A stretch of DNA of 64,000 bases from Halobacillus karajensis (GCF_900108515.1 NZ_FNWW01000002.1:186001-250000); one strand, 5' to 3'. Positions 8,111-17,324 are shown, counted from the first letter of the stretch. Notes: generated by a model from the letters alone, not told the origin. Numbers and translations: made by a program.

Positions 8111-8920
8111 CTATAAGTCAATATGGCTTTTATCTTTTTTGTGCTTATTTTGAGTAGCTTCAAACATTTTTTGGAATAACGGGCCGATATGGTCCTCTAA
8201 TGCTTGTAACCCTTCTCCTGTCACCCCACCTTTAACGGTTACCTTTGCCATTAATTCCTCAAGCGTCATCACTTTTTGTGCAAGGAGTTCCCCTAATCCA
8301 ACCATCATATTCTCTGTAAGTGCCGTGGCTTGATTTTTGGGAAGTCCAGCGACATCCCCAGCAGCAGTTATCCACTGACTTAACAGATAACTTATAAATG
8401 CAGGTCCGCAAGAAACGATGTCTGACGCAACACGGATGTATCTTTCTTCCACTTCAATTGGCTCAGAGATATGTTCAAAAGTTGTTTTTAATAGTTGTCG
8501 ATTCTCTTCTTTTATTTTGGTGCCAAACGTGAATAGACTCACACCGGAAAAAGCATGATTCGTTATGGATGGGACAATTCGAACAACTTGGCATGGAGTC
8601 ACTTTTTCCAATTGGTCAACTGCCACAGGACTTGTAATGGACACAAGACATTGGTCTTCTGTCCACTTTCCACTTAATGAATCAATTATATCCTTGTAAT
8701 GATGAGGTTTAACGCAAACGAATATAATATCACTTTCTTTTTGCAAACTTAGCAAATCGTTGGCCACTTGAATCTTCGGAAATCCTTCTTGAATTTTCTT
8801 GGCTTTCTCTAATGTTCGATTATAAATAGTTAGATTTTCGGCAGGTACGGCCCCGCTCTTAATAAGGCTTGAGATAAGCATACTCCCCATATTCCCTGTA
8901 CCGATGATTCCCCACTTCAT
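8111..8920 (-). CDS. comER: ComER, ProC-like late-competence-locus protein
   Basis: A 269-residue homologue of pyrroline-5-carboxylate reductase. The N-terminal dinucleotide-binding motif GIIGTGNMGSML is at residues 4-15; FVCVKPHH near 69 and the C-terminal VTVKGGVTGEGLQAL dimer segment follow the ProC pattern. It is encoded opposite the comEA operon, as in B. subtilis, where comER is not required for transformation; its enzymatic role is uncertain. ATG 8920 is preceded by AAGGAGGGATTCC. It could be a second functional ProC. Confidence 0.88.
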   Translation of the reverse strand: MKWGIIGTGNMGSMLISSLIKSGAVPAENLTIYNRTLEKAKKIQEGFPKIQVANDLLSLQKESDIIFVCVKPHHYKDIIDSLSGKWTEDQCLVSITSPVAVDQLEKVTPCQVVRIVPSITNHAFSGVSLFTFGTKIKEENRQLLKTTFEHISEPIEVEERYIRVASDIVSCGPAFISYLLSQWITAAGDVAGLPKNQATALTENMMVGLGELLAQKVMTLEELMAKVTVKGGVTGEGLQALEDHIGPLFQKMFEATQNKHKKDKSHIDL

Positions 8921-8993
8921 TGGAATCCCTCCTTAATGATTACCTATATATCCTTATTCTGAAAAAATGGAAATATGAAAGAAGGTATGAACC

Positions 8994-9576
8994 TTGGATA
9001 TGATCAAGAGATACGGTTGGATATTTATTGTCCTATTAGTAATAGGGCTCCTTTATTTGTTAAAATTCAATGATGGACCAGAAACACAAGAGGTCGAGCT
9101 GAAAAGCACGGAATTTGAAGATGAAATAATCGAAGAGCCAAATCTGACTGTTTCTGTAATTAAAGTAGATGTAAAGGGGGAAGTGAAAAAGAGGGGGGGT
9201 ATACTCCATGCCGGATGACACAAGAGTTGATGATGTTATTAAACGAGCTGGAGGAATGACCGAAGACGCCGATCCTACGAGTGTAAACCTTGCTCAACGA
9301 CTTCAGGATGAAATGGTTATTTTTGTAGCTTCTAAACAAAAGGGAGAAGGAGGATCTTCAGAAATAATTTCATCCTCAGAAGAAAAAATAAGTATTAATC
9401 GCGCCTCGTCTACGGAGATAGAGGCACTAAATGGGATTGGTCCTTCTAAAGCCGCTAGTATCATCGAATATAGGGAAGAAAATGGTCCTTTTTCTTCTGT
9501 AGAAGATCTCGTTAATGTTCCTGGAATTGGAGAGAAAACGTTAGAAATTTTTAAAGATCAAATAATGGTACCATAA
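8994..9576 (+). pseudogene. comEA: DNA receptor ComEA, frameshifted at a G7 run
   Basis: ComEA is the membrane-anchored receptor that binds incoming DNA during transformation. Here the first 74 codons (8994-9218) encode the transmembrane anchor (IFIVLLVIGLLYLLKF) and the start of the SLBB domain up to VDVKGEVKK; the remainder from MPDDTRVDDVIKRAGG to the two HhH motifs (ALNGIGPSKAASIIEYR and VPGIGEKTLE) is in another frame, 9208-9576. Removing one G from the seven-G run at 9193-9199 restores a continuous 193-residue ComEA, reading KKRGVYSMPDD. It may be a true mutation, a slippage-controlled gene or a sequencing error. The TTG/ATG start at 8994-9000 follows GAAGGTATG weakly. Confidence 0.85.
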
Positions 9577-9632
9577 GTTTGACTGAAATTATTGTTCAAA
9601 GTAAACTGAATGAAAAAAGTGGGGGATACATA

Positions 9633-10193
9633 ATGGAGCGTATTACATGGAATCAGTATTTTATGGCACAAAGCTATTTACTTAAATCGAGAAGTACTTG
9701 CCAGAGACTTGCGGTAGGAGCTGTTATTGTAAGAGATAAACGAATGATTGCGGGAGGATACAATGGGAGCGTTTCGGGAGGCGTTCATTGTATAGATGAG
9801 GGGTGTTATGTAGTCGAAGGCCACTGTGTACGAACGATTCATGCAGAAATGAATGCTCTATTGCAATGTTCTAAATTTGGGGTAGCGACCGATAATGCAG
9901 AGATTTATGTTACTCATTTTCCTTGTCTCCATTGTACGAAGGCCATAATTCAGGCTGGAATAAAAGCTGTCTATTATAGTGAAGATTATAAAAATAATCC
10001 ATATGCGATTGAACTGTTACAACAATCAGGAGTACGTATGCAAAAAGTTCCGATCGAAAAAGAAACTCTCCCAACAGAGCAACAAATACTTATTAATAAA
10101 ATGTTGGATAAACTTGAATCTTATGAAGATCCTGAAGCTTTGCAGTTAAAAGAAGAAGCGCACAAGAAATTTACATTAGATGAACGATGCTGA
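9633..10193 (+). CDS. comEB: dCMP deaminase family protein ComEB
   Basis: A 186-residue zinc-dependent deoxycytidylate deaminase that converts dCMP to dUMP for thymidylate synthesis; it lies in the competence operon but is not needed for transformation in B. subtilis. The catalytic HAEMNA motif is near residue 70, and PCLHC near 98 supplies the two zinc cysteines. ATG 9633 is chosen over an in-frame TTG at 9579 because GTGGGGGATACATA precedes it and the protein then begins MERITWNQYFMAQ like its relatives. The gene is intact although both neighbours are frameshifted. The last bases overlap comEC. Confidence 0.93.
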   Translation: MERITWNQYFMAQSYLLKSRSTCQRLAVGAVIVRDKRMIAGGYNGSVSGGVHCIDEGCYVVEGHCVRTIHAEMNALLQCSKFGVATDNAEIYVTHFPCLHCTKAIIQAGIKAVYYSEDYKNNPYAIELLQQSGVRMQKVPIEKETLPTEQQILINKMLDKLESYEDPEALQLKEEAHKKFTLDERC

Positions 10194-12455
10194 ATTTAAA
10201 AGGGAACTGGCATATCCTCGCCATTGCATTTGTGCTCGGCGGGGTGTTGTCTAATCAGGAGGGTTTGGCTGTTTATTTGATATTAATCCTTTTAATGGCC
10301 TGGCTTTTTATTTACCGTTTTCATTTCCTTCATTCAACCCTTCTTCTTCTTTTTGTCTTTATAGGGTACACTTATCTTTCCCCCATATCCCCACATGTCC
10401 TCTCACATAGTTCGCCCGCAAAATGGGAAGGGATTATTACTCCAGAAATAAAAAATACAGAACATACCTTATCTCTAATCCTTAAAGATCAGTCAGGTGA
10501 TAAAAAACAGATTCGGTATATAAAAAAAGATGATGAGGATATTCACCCTCAATGGAAGGTCGGAGCTACATGTATAGTTGAAGGAAATGTAGAGCCTTTT
10601 GAAGCTGCTCGAAATCCTGGTCAATTCGATTATCAAAGCTATATGGGAAGAATGGGTATTTTTTCTCAAGTGATCATCAAAGAACCGAGCAACCTGACTT
10701 GTGAAGGTGAATCATGGATGAACCAATTGCTCGAAAGCCGGGAAATTTTAAAAGGAAAAGTTAAGACGAATGTGTCTGATTATACATATCGTTGGATGAA
10801 TGCCCTTGTATTTGGCGATACCGATCTACTTGATTCTTCAATTGTCGATTGGTTTCGAGAATTTAATTTGTCGCACATTTTAGCCATTTCCGGTTTGCAT
10901 GTTGGTCTTACCATTGGTGGGCTATATTGGTTATTCTTCCGTTCAGGACTCATAACAAAAAGGCAGTCAAAGTTTATTTTAGTGGTATTTCTGCCTGTTT
11001 ATATGTTTCTTTCAGGTGGGGCTCCCTCGGTTATGCGTGCTGGATTGATGGCAGGTGTTTTAATGCTCACTGGATCCTTTCAAAGGAAATTTCCCCTTAC
11101 AGATATTCTCTCTATTATATGTCTTCTCTTCCTATTTTTGTCTCCTTCTTATTTCCATCATATAGGATTTCAATTTTCTTTTTTGGTTACATTTAGTTTA
11201 CTGCTTACCATTCCAATTTTAAAACACTACACTAATACATGGATGCAGTCCGCAGTGATTGGATTAACAAGTCAACTTTCTATCTTAGCTTTGCAGGTCC
11301 ACTACTTTTATGAATTTCAGCCTTTTTCTTTATGGATGAACATGATTGCCGTTCCTTATTTTTCGTTTTTTGTTATCCCTGGGTTAATGGTCATTTTAGT
11401 TGTTTCTTTTCTCTATCCCCCGTTTTCCTCCTTTCTCTCTTCTTTGTTTCAGGACGTCCACGAAATTGTTTTATCTTATATGATCCATATTTCTGAATGT
11501 CTTGATTTTCTTTGGGTAATTGGAGAAATTTCTATGCCTTATGTAGTTTTGTATACCCTTTGTTTTATACAAATGATGAGAATTTGGGAGAAGGGGGAAA
11601 AGTGGAAAACTTTTTTAGCATCTTGTGCGGTGGTGGGTGTTTTTATAGTTTGGTGTTTGTCCCCTTATCTTTCTGAAAAGGGTACCCTTACAATGTTGGA
11701 CGTTGGACAAGGTGATTCCTTTATTATAGAGCTTCCATATAGACGTGGGATTGTAATGGTGGATGCAGCAGGACCTCCCGTCTATGCTTCAAATAAGGAA
11801 AGGACGGCAGAGGACGTGATTCTCCCTTACTTGAAATCAAAGGGAATTCATCGAATAGATGCTATGTTTATTACTCACGATGATACAGATCATAGTGGCA
11901 GTGCACCTTATATTGTAGATGATATCGATGTTCATCGTATTTATGTCAGTCCATATCATAAAGAGGAGTATCATGTAGCGGGAAAGGCAGAGAGGATTAA
12001 GGCTGGTCAAAAATTGTTGGTCGGTGACCATGCTTTCGATGTTCTTCACCCTTCGGACGTAGATCATAAGGATTCTAATGAAAATTCTCTTGTCCTACAC
12101 AGTATCATTGGGGGGAAACAATGGTTATTTACTGGGGATATATCCAAACGTATTGAACAAGGTATTGTTGAGCATTACCCTTCTTTGAAGGTTGATGTGT
12201 TAAAAGTTGCCCCACCATGGAAGTCATACATCAACATCAGACGAGCTGCTCAAAGCCTTTCAACCGAGAGTGGCGATGATTTCTGCAGGCGTAAATAATC
12301 GTTATGGTCATCCACACCAGGATGTAACGGACCGCCTCCATGAAAATGGAGTTCTACTTTTGCAGACCAATCATCATGGTGCAGTACAATACATTTTTTC
12401 TGAGCAAACTGGAACGTTTTCAACATTTTTGCCGTATAATGCGAGCAGAGAATAA
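10187..12455 (+). pseudogene. comEC: DNA uptake channel ComEC, frameshifted near the 3' end
   Basis: ComEC forms the membrane channel that admits single-stranded DNA. The first frame (10187-12298) has the N-terminal soluble OB-like domain, the polytopic Competence domain (FNLSHILAISGLHVGL, GGAPSVMRAGLMAG) and most of a metallo-beta-lactamase-like domain (MLDVGQGDSF, THDDTDHSG). It then leaves frame just before the HHGSHTSTS motif, which continues at 12207-12455 to the normal end. One extra C in the CCCC run at 12210-12213 explains the break; without it the protein would be 755 residues, near the usual length. The shortened 703-residue product lacks the last motif and carries a foreign tail. 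Confidence 0.87.
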
Positions 12456-12478
12456 AAAAAGACTGCCGAGAAGCAGCC
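12454..12478 (-). terminator. Terminator of yqzM, possibly bidirectional
   Basis: GGCTGC/GCAGTC stem (one G-T pair) with a seven-T tract on the minus strand, located between the comEC and yqzM 3' ends. Confidence 0.55.
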
Positions 12479-12496
12479 TTCTGGTTTTGCATTTAC

Positions 12497-12631
12497 TTAT
12501 TGTCCAATAAAAGCAAATACAACGCCGATTAAGAAAATGACGAAGAAGAAAACAAATGAAAATACAAACCCTAACCCAGAGTCGATCACATCATTAGTTT
12601 TGGATTGAATATCGTTTTTAAACTCGTTCAT
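12497..12631 (-). CDS. yqzM: Small membrane protein YqzM
   Basis: A 44-residue protein starting MNEFKNDIQSKTNDVIDSG, followed by one long hydrophobic helix (FVFSFVFFFVIFLIGVVFAFIG). Sequence start, size and place between comEC and holA match YqzM of B. subtilis, whose function is unknown. The longer in-frame opening from 12700 is rejected because AGGAGGGGTAACA lies just before the ATG at 12631. Confidence 0.85.
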   Translation of the reverse strand: MNEFKNDIQSKTNDVIDSGLGFVFSFVFFFVIFLIGVVFAFIGQ

Positions 12632-12860
12632 TGTTACCCCTCCTATATCAATTACTAAGTATAGTCCATTCTTAAACAAAAATCTACAATCACTCGGCAT
12701 GAAATCGAATTTTACCGATGATTCATACCATTCCCACTGCTAGCAAGACTTGTCACCGATAATTCTTAAAGAAGCGGTCAAACTAAACGCAAGAGAGGAA
12801 CAACATCGTCCTCTTCAAAAGCACCCGGGGCTTTTGGAATGGCGTTTATATAGATGGTTC

Positions 12861-12955
12861 ATACGGCGAAATCAGTCCACTATTTTGACAGAACTTCCAA
12901 TGAAACATAAAATAGTGACACTGAGCCCCATAATTGGGGCGCCGTATTCTTTTTT
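12861..12955 (+). ncRNA. Candidate structured RNA with three-way junction, upstream of holA
   Basis: A closing stem ATACGGCG/CGCCGTAT (12861-12868 and 12940-12947) encloses two hairpins: CACTATTTT/AAAATAGTG (12878-12886 and 12909-12917, extended by AGT/ACT) and CCCC/GGGG (12926-12929 and 12936-12939). The closing stem is followed by TTCTTTTTT, as at an intrinsic RNA end. Two more hairpins lie just upstream (12791-12815 and CAAAAGC/GCTTTTG at 12816-12836). No ribosome binding site supports the weak TTG reading frame that crosses the region. The rest of the 12632-12977 gap holds the yqzM upstream region. No known RNA family is recognised. Confidence 0.4.
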
Positions 12956-12977
12956 ATGAAGGAAGGACAACCACATT

Positions 12978-13997
12978 ATGGTTAATGTAAAACAATCACA
13001 AGTGTACTTATTATATGGAGAAGAATCTTATCTAATTCAGGAATATAAAAACAAAATCATACAAAATACGTTGAAGAAAGAAGACCAAGAATTTAACGTC
13101 TCACAATATGATTTGGAAGAAATCCCTATTGAAGATGCTGTCACAGATGCAGAAACATTCCCTTTTTTGGGTGAAGGGAAAGTAGTCATCGCCAATCATC
13201 CTGTGTTTTTAAAAGCGAAACCTGATAAGCTTCCTTTTGAACATGATATTGACGTGCTTCTGGAGTACCTTCAGAACCCTGCGGAATATACGGTTCTTAT
13301 TTTGGTTGCGCCCTATGAAAAACTAGATGAAAGGAAAAAGGTATTTAAGCAATTGAAAAAGAACGGGGAAGTCATTAGTTGTCACTCTGTAAAGGAATGG
13401 GACATTGATCAATGGGTCCAAACTTTAGCAAGGGATTTACATATCACAGTCCCAGAGGAAATTCATGAGCTTTTCGCCCAAGAAATAGGAGCAAACCTTA
13501 TGGCTCTTAGAAAAGAAATGGAGAAGTTAGCACTAAATGTTGGAGAAGGCGGTGTAGTAACAAGAGAGCTTGCCGAACAACTGCTATCCCACAGTGTTGA
13601 AGCTTCTGGGCTCAAGCTTGTGGATGCGGTCATGGAAAAAGATTTAAGCCGTGCGATTCGTATCTACAAAGATCTAGAAAAATTAAATGAAGAACCAATA
13701 GCTTTAACTGCACTCCTGGCATCGCAATTTAGAATCATTACTCAGGCAAAAGTATTAAAACAGAAAGGGTACGGCCAGAATCAAATGAGGAGCTACATTA
13801 AGGCGCATCCCTATGTTATTAAAATGGCATTGAAGAGGGAAACCCGCTTTACACAACAAGAACTTGATCAAGTAATGGACCAACTCGCTGAGACGGACCA
13901 TAGCCTGAAGCAAGGGAAAATGGAAAAATCTCTTGCCTTTGAAATGCTGTTGTATCGTTTGATTAACATAAAACAAAACCCGGCCGTTACGTCTTAA
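12978..13997 (+). CDS. holA: DNA polymerase III delta subunit
   Basis: A 339-residue clamp-loader subunit that opens the beta sliding clamp. It shows the N-terminal VYLLYGEESYLIQEY, a P-loop-like but non-ATPase fold, the middle VVIANHPVFLKA and APYEKLDERKK segments, the ANLMALRKEMEKLAL helix, and the C-terminal collar (EPIALTALLASQFRI, MALKRETRFT). Length and location before rpsT match B. subtilis yqeN. GGAAGGA precedes the ATG. It sits just downstream of the candidate structured RNA. Confidence 0.95.
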   Translation: MVNVKQSQVYLLYGEESYLIQEYKNKIIQNTLKKEDQEFNVSQYDLEEIPIEDAVTDAETFPFLGEGKVVIANHPVFLKAKPDKLPFEHDIDVLLEYLQNPAEYTVLILVAPYEKLDERKKVFKQLKKNGEVISCHSVKEWDIDQWVQTLARDLHITVPEEIHELFAQEIGANLMALRKEMEKLALNVGEGGVVTRELAEQLLSHSVEASGLKLVDAVMEKDLSRAIRIYKDLEKLNEEPIALTALLASQFRIITQAKVLKQKGYGQNQMRSYIKAHPYVIKMALKRETRFTQQELDQVMDQLAETDHSLKQGKMEKSLAFEMLLYRLINIKQNPAVTS

Positions 13998-14125
13998 GCT
14001 GAAAACTGTTAATAGGCAGGAAAGTACGATTAGGGTCACACAATACTGATTAAGAGAGAAACATTCCTGGCAAACGTTGATCTTAAACACTGTAGTGTAG
14101 GAGTAATGGATGAGTTATAAATAAT

Positions 14126-14158
14126 AAAGAAGCCCTCCGGAATCCGGAGGGCTTCTTT
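14126..14158. terminator. Bidirectional terminator between holA and rpsT
   Basis: Strong stem around AAGCCCTCCGG/CCGGAGGGCTT with A- and T-rich flanks on both sides, between convergent genes. The 13998-14125 stretch holds no gene. Confidence 0.9.
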
Positions 14159-14218
14159 CATGTAAAAACGACCCATTCAAAAAGAAGGATCGTCTGTTGG
14201 TCATAAATTACGAATGAA

Positions 14219-14479
14219 TTATAATGCGTTAACTAATTTAGTTAGGCGGGATTTTTTGCGGTTCCCACTGTTTTTTGGAAGGGCACCACGTTGAACAGCT
14301 TTGTCGATCTTCTTAACTGCTGTAGGAAGTGCTTGTTTCGCGTTCTCTACATCCTTGCTATCAACAAGTGTTTCTACACGTTTAACCGCAGTACGCATGT
14401 CAGATTTGAAGGCTGCATTCAAAGAACGAGCGTCGTTATTCACACGTACACGTTTTTTCGCTGATTTAATGTTAGGCAT
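14219..14479 (-). CDS. rpsT: 30S ribosomal protein S20
   Basis: An 86-residue basic protein, MPNIKSAKKRVRVNNDARSLN at the start and RGALPKNSGNRKKSRLTKLVN at the end, the standard S20 pattern of long helices that bind 16S rRNA. Perfect AGGAGGTGAAAC site before ATG 14479. It is monocistronic, with its own promoter (14532-14560) and terminator, and runs opposite to holA and gpr as in B. subtilis. Confidence 0.98.
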   Translation of the reverse strand: MPNIKSAKKRVRVNNDARSLNAAFKSDMRTAVKRVETLVDSKDVENAKQALPTAVKKIDKAVQRGALPKNSGNRKKSRLTKLVNAL

Positions 14480-14531
14480 AGTTTCACCTCCTAGGTAAAA
14501 ACAAAAGACTCATTCATATCGAACAAAAGAC

Positions 14532-14560
14532 ATTTTACCAGAGCGGTGCTCTGTTTTCAA
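14532..14560 (-). promoter_or_regulatory. Sigma-A promoter of rpsT with palindromic spacer
   Basis: On the minus strand TTGAAA (14560-14555), 17 bp, TAAAAT (14537-14532). The spacer contains the inverted repeat CAGAGC-GGT-GCTCTG (14539-14553). Confidence 0.75.
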
Positions 14561-14640
14561 TACTTATATCAATACCAATCGACGGTTTTGCATAGTTTTT
14601 ACCGCCTTGGGAGAAGATTTTCATAAGGAGGTTGAAATTA

Positions 14641-15732
14641 ATGGAGGAAAAATTCGACTATTCATTAAGGACGGACTTGGCTTTAGAGGCCCAGGAGATG
14701 AACGTCAAAGATGACCCACAGTCGGCAGATAATGATGGTGTGGAAGTTCACGAAAATGAAAAAAATGATATTAAAATCACTTATGTAACCGTGGATCAGT
14801 CTGGCGCTGAAAGAATAGGGAAAAAAGCTGGCCACTATGTAACTTTAGAATCTTTGGCTATTCGGAAACAAGATCATGATTTGCAAGTTCATTTGTCTAA
14901 AACGTTATCCGGGCAATTGAGAAAACTCATGAATGAGTGCGGCATTAAAGAAATGGATAGAGGTCTAATCGTGGGATTGGGGAATCAAAATGTTACTCCT
15001 GATGCCCTAGGTCCATTAGTCACGGAAGAGGTTTATGTTACGAGTCATTTATTTGAACTTCATCCTGAAACTGTATCTGATGGGTTTCGTCCGATTTCAG
15101 CTTTTACTCCAGGGGTAATGGGTGTGACAGGTATAGAAACAAGTGATATGGTTCATGGGATTATTGAAGAGACAAAGCCCGACTTCGTGTTAGTCATTGA
15201 TGCATTAGCTTCACGTTCTATCAACAGAATAAACGCTACCATTCAACTTTCCGATACAGGCATCCACCCTGGATCAGGTGTCGGCAATAAGCGTAAGGAA
15301 ATAAGCAAGGAAACCTATGGGATTCCTGTTATTTCAATTGGGGTGCCTACGGTTGTTGATGCGGTAACCATCACAAGTGATGCCATTGATTATGTATTAA
15401 AGCACTTTGGGAGGGAATGGCGTGAAAAAGATCGCCCGTCAAATGCTCTTTCTCCGGCTATGAATCCTTTTGAAAGAAAAACGTTGACAGAAGAGGACCA
15501 TCCTGATGAAAAGCAAAGTAAGGCCGTGATGGGAATGTTTGGGCAGTTAGCAGAATCGGAAAAGAAACAATTGATTAAAGAAGTCCTAACCCCACTCGGA
15601 CATAATTTAATGGTCACGCCAAAAGAAGTGGACAGCTTTATACAAGATATGGCCCATGTAATTGCTAAAGGAATAAACGGTGCTCTTCATCCGGGAGTCG
15701 AAGATGGGGAAGGTCAATCATATTTCAAATAA
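14641..15732 (+). CDS. gpr: Germination protease GPR
   Basis: A 363-residue aspartate-type endoprotease, made as a zymogen in the forespore, that degrades the DNA-binding SASP proteins at germination. The N-terminal YSLRTDLALEA resembles the SASP cleavage sequence and is the expected self-processing site. LIVGLGNQNVTPDALGP, FTPGVMGVTGIET and DFVLVIDALASRSI are conserved family blocks holding the catalytic aspartates. ATG 14641 lies nine bases from AAGGAGG; a TTG at 14632 abuts the site and is unlikely. A sigma-G-like promoter (TCAATA 14569-14574, 16 bp, CATAGTT 14591-14597) lies upstream, fitting forespore expression. Confidence 0.95.
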   Translation: MEEKFDYSLRTDLALEAQEMNVKDDPQSADNDGVEVHENEKNDIKITYVTVDQSGAERIGKKAGHYVTLESLAIRKQDHDLQVHLSKTLSGQLRKLMNECGIKEMDRGLIVGLGNQNVTPDALGPLVTEEVYVTSHLFELHPETVSDGFRPISAFTPGVMGVTGIETSDMVHGIIEETKPDFVLVIDALASRSINRINATIQLSDTGIHPGSGVGNKRKEISKETYGIPVISIGVPTVVDAVTITSDAIDYVLKHFGREWREKDRPSNALSPAMNPFERKTLTEEDHPDEKQSKAVMGMFGQLAESEKKQLIKEVLTPLGHNLMVTPKEVDSFIQDMAHVIAKGINGALHPGVEDGEGQSYFK

Positions 15733-15809
15733 CAATTTAATAGAGGTGTTCTATCAAATCCCTCTCTCTCATACCATTTACTAGATAGTGGATGAGGGGA
15801 GGATTTTTT

Positions 15810-16958
15810 ATGTCTCGTTACCCGGTTTTGAAAAAAGATCGGAAAAGTTATATGAAACAGGGAACAAGATGGACAATCATCACGGTCACTGTTTTGATTT
15901 TATTATTTATTGGTATTGGTGTACTTACAGGTGCGAAAACGACGTATCGTGTTTATTCAAGCACCATCCAGGAATGGACGGCAAAGCTGGATGGAAGCGC
16001 CTTTCTCTATTTGTTTGAAATGGAGAACAGGTCTTTCAGAGAGGCTCATCCGGAGGGGAACAGGATTCCGAGTTTAACTTCGTTATCTTTTCAATTGCTT
16101 ACTAGCCTAACCCCAAATGATCCCCGCAGTCTGTTAGGGCGGGAAATTCCAGGTCTTTCATCTTACAATAGTCAGATTATTATAGCGGGGAAAGGGACCG
16201 ATTATTCGACTCTTCCGATTGAGTCGGAACCTCCAATGACCGTAGATGAAAGAGGGGAAGTGGGGGAAGTTGAAGAGGAAAAAGAAGATAATGGACAAAC
16301 GGAGGAAAAACCTTTAGGGGAGAAAGATATTTACATTTACCATACGCACAACACAGAATCTTTTTACCCACACTTGCCGGATACCTCAACAGGTCATGAT
16401 GGAAAAGTGAATATTACTCTTGTTGGTGAACGTTTAAGTGAGAGTTTAGAGGAAAGGGGGATAGGGTCTATCGTGGATACAACAGATATTGCCTCTCTTT
16501 TGAAAGAGAAAGGGATGAAGCATTATCAGTCGTATGATGCAATGAGACCGGTAGTAGAAGAAGCTATAAGTCAAAATGACGATCTTAAATATTTCTTCGA
16601 TCTGCATAGAGATTCCCTTTCAAGAGAGCACACTACGGCAAACATTAATGGCAAGGATTATGCCCGTTTCGCCTTTGTCATCGGTGCTGAACATCCGAAA
16701 TATGAACAAAACTTACAGTTTGCATCTGAAATGCATCAGCGTTTAGAAGAAAAATATCCAGGAATCAGCCGTGGGGTTATTACAAAAAAAGGCTCAGGAG
16801 TAGATGGTGTATATAACCAGGATCTGCACCCAAATGCAATATTGATTGAGTTTGGTGGTGTGCATAATAATTTAGACGAATTGTATCGATCGGCCGATAT
16901 AATGGCGGAAGTTTTTAGTGAATACTACTTTGAGGATGAAAAAGTATCAACAGATTAA
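15810..16958 (+). CDS. spoIIP: Stage II sporulation protein P (cell wall hydrolase)
   Basis: A 382-residue membrane-anchored amidase/endopeptidase that, with SpoIID and SpoIIM, digests septal peptidoglycan for forespore engulfment. One transmembrane segment (TIITVTVLILLFIGIGVL) is near residues 22-39, followed by a variable acidic linker near 150. The amidase domain has IYHTHNTESF, FFDLHRDS and ILIEFGGVHNN as zinc and catalytic motifs. GGGGAGGA sets ATG 15810 rather than the upstream 15792 ATG. A sigma-E-like -10 (CATACCAT, 15770-15777) lies in front, consistent with mother-cell expression; its -35 is not clear. Confidence 0.95.
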   Translation: MSRYPVLKKDRKSYMKQGTRWTIITVTVLILLFIGIGVLTGAKTTYRVYSSTIQEWTAKLDGSAFLYLFEMENRSFREAHPEGNRIPSLTSLSFQLLTSLTPNDPRSLLGREIPGLSSYNSQIIIAGKGTDYSTLPIESEPPMTVDERGEVGEVEEEKEDNGQTEEKPLGEKDIYIYHTHNTESFYPHLPDTSTGHDGKVNITLVGERLSESLEERGIGSIVDTTDIASLLKEKGMKHYQSYDAMRPVVEEAISQNDDLKYFFDLHRDSLSREHTTANINGKDYARFAFVIGAEHPKYEQNLQFASEMHQRLEEKYPGISRGVITKKGSGVDGVYNQDLHPNAILIEFGGVHNNLDELYRSADIMAEVFSEYYFEDEKVSTD

Positions 16959-16980
16959 AAAAGTAGAAAGGGGGGGCAGC

Positions 16981-17298
16981 ATGAAGGGGATGGCTGCTAT
17001 TGTAATGATTTTAATCGTATTCGTAGCAGGAGCTCTTTATGGGATCGACAAAAATAATGAAAAGGCACATGAACAGCCGGATATGGTGGTTACAGAACAG
17101 GATGCCAGTAATGAGGATAGTAAAATAACAAAAGAAGATAAGGATCACCCTAAAGAGGATTCCATTTGTGCGCCTCCTCCAATGGAATCCAATGGTCCGT
17201 GGGTTACTAAGTTGGCTGAAGGATTGGGCAATGGAGTGGCCTCAGGGTTTAATGGAGTGATTGTTGTTTTATCGGAAATCATTCAGGCAGGGTCATAA
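16981..17298 (+). CDS. yqxA: YqxA-like small sporulation-locus protein (DUF3679)
   Basis: A 105-residue protein with an N-terminal membrane segment (AAIVMILIVFVAGALYGI, residues 5-22), a charged middle rich in D, E and K, and a weakly amphipathic C-terminal helix. Its location between spoIIP and lepA and its architecture correspond to YqxA; residue-level similarity is modest, so the assignment leans on context. AAAGGGGGGGCAGC selects ATG 16981. It is probably co-transcribed with spoIIP, 22 bp away. Function unknown. Confidence 0.7.
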   Translation: MKGMAAIVMILIVFVAGALYGIDKNNEKAHEQPDMVVTEQDASNEDSKITKEDKDHPKEDSICAPPPMESNGPWVTKLAEGLGNGVASGFNGVIVVLSEIIQAGS

Positions 17299-17324
17299 GT
17301 TTAGAAGTGTTCTGCCAGTTTACA

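Noticed and set aside
12750-12959. 69-codon frame upstream of holA
   Set aside because: TTG start without a ribosome binding site, no recognisable protein features, and it runs through strong RNA-like hairpins.
16285-16310. Possible frameshift in the acidic linker of spoIIP
   Set aside because: The frame is continuous and both flanking domains are in phase; the linker is just low in complexity.
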